Below, piece after piece: positions 36,776 to 64,000 of a DNA stretch of 64,000 bases. The DNA lies in contig SADC01000350.1 of assembly GCA_004194705.1 (NCBI GenBank), forward strand, positions 372,001 through 436,000, written 5' to 3'. The notes under the pieces were generated by a model. It did no database searches. It worked only from the letters and a program-made list of their open reading frames with translations, and was not told the DNA's origin. Position 1 is the stretch's first letter. Every line of letters starts with the position of its first letter. Source of the DNA: Ditylenchus dipsaci (lineage: Eukaryota; Nematoda; Chromadorea; Rhabditida; Anguinidae). A program made the position numbers and the translations under genes.

Positions 36776-37230
36776 AAGGGTACAATACCTTTTTTTGGCG
36801 CAAATTCACTTTTTTGGCGCAAACTTTTGTTTTGCGTCATTAGATTGAAAATTTTCAATTTTTTAAAAAGTTTTAACATCGTCATGTAGCCCTGCGACTT
36901 TATTTTTAAATGAGGTATCATTTATTGCACCATTTCTGAAAAATATGACACAAAATGGTAAAAGTATGAAGGTAAAAGTATAAAAAAGGCCGTAAGGTTA
37001 CGGGTTACCGAGAACCAAATCAGAGCAACAATTTTGTTCATAGTTTTACCTTTTTGTATTACATTTTTCAAGATGGTGCAATAAATGATTTTTCATTCGA
37101 ATTTTATTAGAGTCGCAGGGCTACATGACATTAAGACTTTTGAAAAAGTTGAAAATTTTCAATCTAATGCCGCAAAACAAAAATTTGCGCCGCAAAAAAG
37201 TGGATTTGCGCCAAAAAAAAAGTATTGTCC
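36776..37230. mobile_element. TTAA-flanked foldback (TTTTTTGGCGC arms)
   Basis: TTAA lies at 36772-36775 and 37231-37234. The ends are AAGGGTACAATAC / GTATTGTCC. The arms hold TTTTTTTGGCGCAAA, then GTAGCCCTGCGACT, and their complements. The centre carries GTTACGGGTTACCGAG. Confidence 0.7.
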
Positions 37231-37939
37231 TTAAAAAAGTAGTATTGACGACAGCAACAATAATAATTTGTTTATTTTCGACTTTGAGATATTCCTAAAA
37301 ATTTTATACATTTCCATTGTAGTAGTAGCTAAATAACTTTCTTCTTTTTTTATTAATGCATTGTTTTTGTTGTTTCTGGTGTTTTAGACACTGAAGCTCA
37401 TTTATTTTTGTTATAAGTTTAATATATTGTTACTTTTGTTGCTTGATCAATCCAGTTGTTTTGTGACTCAATGTTTTTTTAACAACTAAACAACAAGCCA
37501 GTCTATATATGTCACACGAAAAAATTGATTTATGCCATTTCAGGGCTTGGAATATACCACGAGTGAATACGAAGTTTTTTTTAAGAAAGGTTATTTGACT
37601 AAAAAAACATTTTTTCAGCATTATATAATAAGGAAACATAACGAACTGTACGATTCGAAAATTCTGAAAACGCCATTTTGTAGAGCGTAGTTTATTTACT
37701 CTGCGAAATTTCAATATTTTGGCGAACAGACAGAAAAAGCCCCATTAAAACGAGCAGCGTCAAATTTTGTATAGTAAATCGACTATGCTCTACAAGATGG
37801 CATTATCAGAATTTCTTGATCGAATCGTACAATTTTATATGTTCGCTTGTAAATGAAAAATATCATTTTATAGATCGGACGTCAGAATTCAAAAACAAAA
37901 TAGATGTGGATAAAAAAGGCCGTAGCCAATATTCTATTG

Positions 37940-38005
37940 CAGTCGAACCTCGCTAACACGTCACCCCTGGAGACCAACGAAAGGTTACGGGTTACCGAGG
38001 GTGTA
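37940..38005. mobile_element. Solo Tigger-like end (word CTAACACGTCACCC)
   Basis: CAGTCGAACCTCGCTAACAC then GTTACGGGTTACCGAGG. A right-hand end of this type, GACGTGTTAGCAAGGTTCAACTGTA, lies at about 41495-41521. Confidence 0.5.
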
Positions 38006-38464
38006 GTATCATAGATGCTAATATTCACAATAAAACGGTTGATTTCAAACAAATATCAATTTAAACAAAACAGACATTAAACAATTTCAAAAAATGTGAG
38101 TGTGCTTTGTTTCTGTTTCTTTTCGCGCTCTTCGTGGAAAGCTTCATCCAATGTATCAGTGACTCTTAAAATTCAAAATTTTCAGGGAATTTTGAAGGAA
38201 TTTAAAACCAACACAATACTGAAAAATGCCTCTTCTTGTGAAAAATGTGACTCTTTTTGGGGAAAGTGCCATTTTTGTAAGAACTAGAGAGACCGAGCAC
38301 GCCTCTGGCGTGCTGTTACAGCTGCAAAGTAAATCAACTCTGTAGCATTCACTCCTTGGGCTTTTTATAGTCTTCCCTATACCATGATTTTTCAAAAAAA
38401 AACTAAGTAACTGAATATAAAACTTTAATCTTCTTTTTGGTGATTTTCCACATCTTATTACTGG

Positions 38465-38705
38465 AGCTGGGCAAAAGAATCTCCATATGCATTTTTTATG
38501 AACAGTCTTGCTCGGATTCATGTCGCAGGTAAGTCTGTGCGTGCATCTCTAACTCTCAAGCCCTTGGGGCTTGGAGTTGAGATGCACACACATACATACC
38601 TGAGGCACAAATCACTCGATAGTGACTCTAGATGAAAAAAAAGCATGTATACCAGAGTTTCTTTATTCGGTAGGCCCCAGTATACAGAACCATGTTCAAA
38701 ATCTA
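38465..38705 (+). repeat. Structured hairpin repeat, copy 2 (divergent)
   Basis: Upstream block GGGCAAAAGAATCTCCATAT, then TTCATGTCGCAG-GTAAGT, the GC-rich hairpin (CAAGCCCTTGGGGCTTGGAGTTGAG and on), CACTCGATAGTGA, and the common end AACCATGTTCAAAA. In the lower stem an A-T pair of copies 1 and 3 is replaced by C-G. Confidence 0.65.
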
Positions 38706-38771
38706 TCTTTTCTTGATACCTGGGTACTCATAAGCAGAAAATAGGCATCCATTTTCCTAATCCTTCAAGCA

Positions 38772-38930
38772 TATCCAGACTCGAGCCCTTCAAGTTATCC
38801 AGACTCCGAGCCCTTCAAGTTATCCAGACTCGAGCTCTTCAAGTTATCCAGACTCCGAGCTCTTCAAGTTATCCAGACTCCGAGCCCTTCAAGTTATCCA
38901 GACTCGAGCCCTTCAAGTTATCCAGCCCTT
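38772..38930. repeat. 24/25-bp minisatellite
   Basis: Six to seven tandem copies of TATCCAGACTC(C)GAGCCCTTCAAGT. Copies alternate between GACTCGAG and GACTCCGAG, and between CCC and CTC. Confidence 0.85.
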
Positions 38931-39145
38931 AGGCTTTGGCTTAGGCTTTAGCCCTTAGGCTTTGGCTTAGGCTTTAGCCCTTAGGCTTTGGCCCTTAGGC
39001 TTAGGCTCAGGGCCAAGCCGTTACTAATATTGGCTATTTCATATTGAAAAGTATGGTTTTAGATACCCCTAAAAAATTATTGGGAGGGGTAAAACCGAGT
39101 AGCTTTTTTGGGTGGGGTATAAACGAGTAGCGTCGAACTTTATAT
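38930..39145. repeat. Degenerate TTAGGC-like tract plus GTAGCG/C-run repeat
   Basis: About 80 bp of CTTAGGCTTTGGCTTAGGCT and variants leads into TAAACGAGTAGCGTCGAAC. The tract resembles the nematode telomere unit TTAGGC but is degenerate. It is also part of the dispersed repeat seen at 6146-6392. Confidence 0.5.
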
Positions 39146-39462
39146 ACGCATCGCCTTAGGTCACAGGTTCGACTACCACTGGGTGCAAGCCCTGTTTTTC
39201 TCTCCTTTTATTTACAAGTTTAGGGTCAAAATTAGGTAAAATATCGATTACCGACGGTCAATGAATTTTTTTTTGAAATTTTTGATCAAAATCGTCAATT
39301 TTCGGGCCAAAAGTTTCTGGAAAGTCGACCCTAATACTAAAATCTCATCCCAAATCCGAATCCGTTGAGATCAGATCGAAATAATTTTTATGGGCTGATA
39401 TATAGCTATTTTGAGTAGATGGATCAGGAATTTGGCACCATTTACCTATTTTAATGGGTATC

Positions 39463-39770
39463 TCTAATTTCGAGTTTCGAGCATCGAGTCAAGTACTCGA
39501 AATTTTGAGTTTGAAGTATAGAATTTAATAATTAAAAATGTGCTCGAGGACCAAATTTTTTCTTTATTATGGCTTTGTTATTCCTCACTAACGTCAAATG
39601 ATTAAATTTTTAACCTAATTTCGAAAAAAATTCTACTCGAAATCGAGTAATTTCGAGTATTATTCGAAATTTTTCGAGTATCGAGTATCGGGTCGATTCG
39701 AGTACTCGAAAATTTCGAGTTTCGAATGCCGAGTCGAGTACTCGAAAATTTCGAGTACTCGACAACCCTA
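39463..39770. mobile_element. CTCGAAATTTCGAG-family element
   Basis: Arrays of GTACTCGAAAATTTCGAGT and TCGAGTATCGAGT end in CGACAACCCTAG, like the right ends of the hAT-like elements. The left border and duplication are not resolved. Confidence 0.5.
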
Positions 39771-40329
39771 GTCAAAATGTAGCCAAGGTTCTGGGTTTTC
39801 ATTTGAGCTATTATACAGATGAAAAGTTGTATAAAGTTAGGGCTAAATATAAAAAATCCAATTAGGTGAAATCCTCAATAGGCTATCCCAGTACTTTTCG
39901 GTAGTATCCTGGAACTGACGTTTTTCCCAATTTTAATTTACATACTCATTTGCAAACTTACACTCAAAATGTAGCCCTGCTTCTTGCCGTCATTTTCAGC
40001 ATAGAGTTGTATAAAATCATGTAAATTAAAATCGCAAAAAATCTCAGTTCCTAGTACGCATCATTTTGGCTGGTTTCCTTTAATTTTGGTAGTCATTGCC
40101 AAAAATCGCAAAATTGACGCAGTTGATGACAGCAAAGCAGTGCTGGGAATGGTTGCAATCGATTTCTCGATTATTTTTGGACATAAAAGTAAAAAAACTT
40201 ACTAAAAAGTAAATTAAAACACCCCAGAGGGACTAGAACTTTCGACAAAAGGCGATGCGCATATAAAGTTCCCCCCCCCCCCTTTAAAATCTTATGTATG
40301 TGGCAGTGTTTTCATAAACAAACACGAAA

Positions 40330-40450
40330 TCAATGCGAAATGAAATCAAAGCGAAATTTCGAAATGAAATGAAAACAGAAACGAAATGGGGTCTCAAAAC
40401 GAAATTTCGTTTTCATTTCGTTTTGAAATCGATTTCGTTTTCTTTTTTAG
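40330..40450. repeat. GAAAT/ATTTCG simple repeat
   Basis: Imperfect tandem GCGAAATGAAAT units followed by the inverted form ATTTCGTTTTC. It may be the end of another palindromic-array element. Confidence 0.5.
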
Positions 40451-40499
40451 CGGAAGTAATTTTGTATGCCGGTGATGGATCGAGGGTGGGGGTAGGCGA

Positions 40500-41371
40500 A
40501 AAATTGTGCGCCGGAGAATTGCGCACCAAATTTTTTTAGTCAAAAAGGCAAATTTTAAGTAATTTTTTCAAAAGTGATAATACTATCAGGTAGCCCTAAT
40601 CTCCTAGTTTCTTATAAGGTATCTTTTGTAAAAATATGGCACGAAAAATAGAAGTATGAAACCAATCAGAAAATAATCACTTGTTTCTGAGTCGTTTCAT
40701 AGTTTTAGTTTTTGGGCTATGTTTTGCGAGCATAACAAATGATACGGTTCTTTCCCGTTATCTCGACCACCCTTGATTTGGCATTTTTTGTGCTCAATAC
40801 TTTCATTTCCCAACTTAGTAGCGGAAACCCATATATGGAGCCGGGCCTACACCTATGGGCTTCCGCTCAGCCGCTTTTGGAATCTAGCCATAAGCCCACC
40901 TCCCACCCTACCTTCCACCACATAGGGTATGGGAAGATTCTATGGGTAGATTCCAAAAGCGGCTGAGTGGAAGCCCATAGGTGTGGGCCCGGCTTATGGG
41001 TAGATTCCAAAAGCGGCTGAGCGGAAGCCCATAGGTGTGGGCTTATGGTGGGGGGTTTTTCAGATTCCCTACAAGACCGTGGTTTGGTGTGTCATAGGTA
41101 GTGTGGGAGGTAGGGTGGGAGGTGGGCTTATGGGTAGAATCCAAAAGCGGCATAGCGGAAGCCCATAGATGTGGGCCCGACTCCGGCTATGGGCTTCTGC
41201 TATTAAGTTGGAAAATGCAAAATCATGGGTGGTCGGGATAACGGGAAAGAACCGATACCTTATAAGAAACTAGAATCTTAAGGCTACCTCATAGTATCAT
41301 CACTTTTGAAAAAAAATATTTAATTTTTTGCCTCTTTGACTAATAAAAGAAATTGGTGCGCAATTTTCGCC
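40500..41371. mobile_element. Two nested foldbacks
   Basis: The outer arms (40500-40625 and 41253-41371) hold AATTGCGCACCAAATTT and GATACCTTATAAGAAACTAG in inverse. The inner element (about 40742-41250) starts CGGTTCTTTCCCGTTATC and ends with the complement. Its core has at least three units of AGATTCCAAAAGCGGCTGAG and inverted partial copies. Confidence 0.65.
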
Positions 41372-41758
41372 GCTTCGAGGGTGCGGGTGACGGGTTATTG
41401 AAGTGACGGGTTAGCGGAGGTTAGATTTAATGTATTTCTTTGCCGGCCAACCAAATTTTTTAGCGACGTATCAGTGGGGCTGACGGGTTATCGAAGTGAC
41501 GTGTTAGCAAGGTTCAACTGTAGCACACAGAACGGTCGTCGAAGGTGCCAATAGGCTCTTGTTGCACCTAATACAAAATATCCGGCAAGTGTTCTTTTTT
41601 ACTGGAACTCACATATTGTCAATTCTGTTTTTTGTGATAAATTACACAAAATGATGCTGAAAGTAATAACAATTTATTTACAAATGTCAACAAAAATCAA
41701 CGACTTTGACTAGAATTTTTACGCGACTAGAAATCTCTATTATATTTATTTTTTGCTG

Positions 41759-61366
<19,608 letters not shown>

Positions 61367-62201
61367 CTAAAAAATAACAAATATGAAATAAACAGTGAGC
61401 AAACAAAGAAATTCCCCAAATTTTTCGCCCAATGCCCACCTTGCAATTTGATCTATACCCAACATTCGAGTACAATTTGGTCTACTCCTCCACTAGTTAA
61501 CTACAAAACATGCAGCCAGTCACTACAATCTAGAGCCAATTAATACTACTGACTAATAAGTGCAACAATACGGCTTCTTCTTCTTGCCAAACAGAGAAAG
61601 AAAGAAAAAAAGATGAGGATATAAATAAACCATTCAATATTTGTTTTTTCTCCCTTTATTTGCCACTAGACACTAGCGAGAATTGAATTTAGAGGGGCAG
61701 TGAGGGCATGTTTGGATTGATCTTGCCAGCATTTAATGCCAGACACAAGAGGCAGTAGGCTGGCAGGTTGCTGTTGGATATACGCCATGGCTGCCAGGGC
61801 ATTAGACACTACCCAGCTGGCCTACTGGACATAGGGGAGCATTGAGTGGAATGGAGATGCTTGGCTGGAGCTGCCACTACTACTACTTCCAACCTTTTTT
61901 TCGCCTGGACTTGTTTTAGCTAAATTCCATGCTTGGCTGCCCTGCCAGCCTTTTTGCCACAACAATAAATTTTTCTTCTTCTTTGCTGCTGTTAGATAAA
62001 ACAAAAGTGGCAAGCAAGAGTGAATGCCTTACTACTATTGCTGCTGCTAAACCTAGAGAGAAAGATAAAATTTGGGGAAACTTTTTTGCTTCTCAATCAA
62101 AAAGCTTTTAGACACAAGTTTGCTGTTGGAGGAAAATTTTTTAGGGCTGATTGAAGAAAAATAATATTTTGGGGAAGTGAATTGAATTCCAAGTTTATTA
62201 A
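61367..62201. other. Upstream flank of Cav2
   Basis: The first Cav2 coding exon or 5' UTR should lie here or beyond. Purine/pyrimidine-rich and CTGCCAGCC-rich stretches at 61680-61930 are not repeats seen elsewhere in the window. No start codon could be supported. Confidence 0.35.
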
Positions 62202-62393
62202 AGGACCATAGCCGTCCCGACAACGAGAATTTCAAATGTTTGAATTCGCGCGGGGCAGTTCTCTTTCGTCTCGCACTGTACTCTTTTGACTTGCTTCGAA
62301 TGACTCAAAAGAGTAAAAGTAAAGACGAAAGAGAACTGTTCCGCTCCAATTCAAACATTTGAAATTCTCGTTATCGGCGACGGCTATGGTCCT
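62202..62393. mobile_element. TTAA-flanked MITE (AGGACCATAG family)
   Basis: TTAA at 62198-62201 and 62394-62397. The ends are AGGACCATAGCCGTC and its near complement, with TTTCAAATGTTTGAATT and GAGAACTGTTCCGC in the arms. Almost the whole 192 bp folds on itself. Confidence 0.8.
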
Positions 62394-62401
62394 TTAAGGT
62401 A

Positions 62402-63240
62402 GTTTAGCAAATCCAACGCATAGAAGACGGTGCAATGATATTTCGTCCGAAAGTCAGCTCGTTCACGATTCATTACGCCAAAAAGTCAGTTCGTGCAAAT
62501 AGTCAGTTCGGGCTGGATGGCAAGAAAAATCAAATAATTCTTTTCTAGTTCTTAATTTGTACGATTTGAAACACTTTTTATTTTCATAATCTATAGCTAC
62601 CTTTAACTTTTCAGTGGGCAAGCTATGATGCAGCTTCTTTTTTGCAAAACAAATTACATATTTGATTACAAGTCAAATACGAATATTCTGAAAACACCAA
62701 AATTTTACGTGAACGTGCTGTATTTGGGTGTCCCATAGATGAGACAGTGCGCGTAGGAGTTGTCATATATTTGAGACGGTGCAATGGCATTTCGTCCGAA
62801 ATTCAGTTCATCCGAAGTCAATTCGTCGAAAATAATTGCGTTCAAAAGTAAATTCGTATAAAATTCAATTCGTCCAAATGTGTGACACGAGTTTCTTATC
62901 CCAGATGCTCCTTAAATTATATTTTAAACACTTTTTTAAGCTTCTTCGCTCCTTATTCGTGCTGAAAACATTTTTTAGATGGCGGAAGAACATTTAATTT
63001 TTTTTACCAAAATTCGACTGTTGGCTTTGGAGGACCAAGGTAAGCCACCATACAAAACGGTATTCTGCCCTCTTATGGTCATCGGAGCTGAGCAAAAAGA
63101 TCTTCTTTATAATTTTTTGATAATGATTTTTGCCCGGAATCACCTTCGCCTTGATTTTGGCCAACGAAATAATTTTTGGACTAATTGACTTTCGACGAAC
63201 TGACTTTAGACGAAATTTCATTGCCCTATTTGGGACAGTG
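62402..63240. repeat. TTTCGTCCGAAAGTCAGTTCG dispersed repeat
   Basis: The left part (62430-62520) repeats GTCAGTTCGT and the middle (62780-62880) repeats TTCAGTTCRTCC; the right edge (63185-63235) carries CGACGAACTGACTTTAGACG in inverse, with ATTTCATTGCC matching GCAATGATATTTCG. It looks like a transposon of about 0.8 kb with inverted subterminal arrays. Confidence 0.5.
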
Positions 63241-63407
63241 CCATTAAAGTTTGTTCCCGCCTAAGGTCCAAAGCTCTTTTTACATTTTTTTTGAAAATCG
63301 TTGTTAGTAGATTTGGGGCACTTATGTACCTGGGGCCCTTTTTAGGTTAACTGTAAATAGCTTTTAAACGTCTCTTAAGTGATTTTTATACGCTGAAATT
63401 GATAAAA

Positions 63408-63500
63408 AAAAGTTCGGCGCTACTCGGTTATACCCCCCCCCCCCAAAAAGTGCTACTCGGGAATACCCCCCCAATCCTAGGAGCTACTCGGTTATACCCC
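63408..63500. repeat. GGCGCTACTCGGTTATACC / C-run repeat
   Basis: Three GCTACTCGG(T/G) units, each followed by a C-run. Same family as 6146-6392 and 38930-39145. Confidence 0.55.
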
Positions 63501-63582
63501 CCCAAAAATCAAGATTTTTAGGAGTGGTCAAAACACATTTTTAAGCAATAATTTCGCCATAAAAGGTCCAGAAAAGCAATTT

Positions 63583-64000
63583 AAAAGGGATTATGGGCTG
63601 TATTGGGAGGGGAAGGGACAAAACAGGGGCCACTTTTATAGTGCCTATAAGTACCAAAGAGTATTAATTCTCTTAGCGTTGAAGTCACTTTCAAACCCAG
63701 CCACTTGTGGTGCACGTAAAAGTATAAGCACTCGAAATGATCAGACCGGTCAGCCGGGTGGATCCTGATGGTTGTTGTTTAACTTTTGGATGGCTGAGCC
63801 TCTGGCTCGTAGCCTCAGGCTGGAAAATGGGGAGACCCTTTTCGGCCGAAAAATCAAAGATGTTGAACATAGTTTTGAATACTGGGGCCTACCGCATAAA
63901 TAACTCTGGTATGCATGTTTTTTCATGCATCCAGAGTCACTTTCGAGTGATTTGTGTCTAAGGTATGTGGGTGTGCGCATCTCAACTCCAAGCCCCAAGC
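63583..64000 (-). repeat. Structured hairpin repeat, copy 4 (cut by window end)
   Basis: TATGGGCTGTATTGGGAGGG at 63590 is the terminal block. From about 63862 the hairpin repeat runs on the minus strand (common end TGTTGAACATAG, then the hairpins and ACCTTAGACAC complement). The donor and half of the main stem are beyond the window. Confidence 0.6.

Larger units (their letters stand above)
35281..41758. other. Repeat-dominated region between gene 28087-30225 and Cav2
   Basis: No confident gene. The named repeats are listed separately. A candidate last exon (37544-37576) of the upstream gene has a good TTTCAG acceptor. Other short frames (for example 37430-37714 and 38156-38521) overlap repeats and are not credible. 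Confidence 0.4.

Noticed and set aside
38772..38930. CRISPR array
   Set aside because: The 24/25-bp units are directly tandem with no spacers, in a eukaryotic genome.

Overview
This window is animal nuclear DNA, most likely from a nematode or a close relative. The genes are split by very short introns (many of 40-60 nt) with TTTCAG or TTTTAG acceptors. The channel gene is of the metazoan Cav2 type. A captured CCT6 fragment and the channel both look closest to nematode proteins as I remember them. Degenerate TTAGGC-like tracts occur. The species assignment is inference; no rRNA or tRNA gene was seen.

Layout. At 0.3-9.2 kb on the minus strand is ribophorin II (RPN2), an oligosaccharyltransferase subunit, with a middle intron full of transposons. 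It is divergent, across about 200 bp, from TRAPPC2/sedlin (+, 9.4-10.3 kb). Next come a tiny five-exon PMP3/UPF0057 membrane peptide gene (+, 11.1-11.6 kb) and a complete ER class I alpha-mannosidase of the MAN1B1 type (+, 11.9-16.6 kb) with several microexons. Two minus-strand genes for secreted proteins of unknown function lie at 17.5-19.9 and 22.5-23.9 kb. A lysine-rich, probably nuclear protein of unknown function starts at 28.1 kb (+). From 41.8 to 61.4 kb the minus strand carries a large Cav2-type voltage-gated calcium channel alpha1 gene. RPN2, TRAPPC2 and MAN1B1 all act in the early secretory pathway, but nothing shows that they are co-regulated.

The rest is a dense transposon landscape. 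Insertions can be dated relative to one another because target-site duplications (TSDs) are intact. (1) At 30.3-35.3 kb a TA-flanked MITE sits inside a hAT element, which sits inside another hAT element, which landed at the edge of a TTAA-flanked near-perfect palindrome that itself carries two more hAT-like insertions. (2) At 55.3-60.0 kb a Merlin-type transposon lies inside a calcium-channel intron. It contains a TTAA-flanked element with about 200-bp terminal inverted repeats that has captured a three-exon piece of the chaperonin gene CCT6, introns included. (3) At least eight pogo/Tigger-like termini share the CAGTCGA...CTC ends but carry different internal words.

Several otherwise well-conserved exons need a single-base shift, one of them clearly at a homopolymer. 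This suggests unpolished assembly rather than dead genes.
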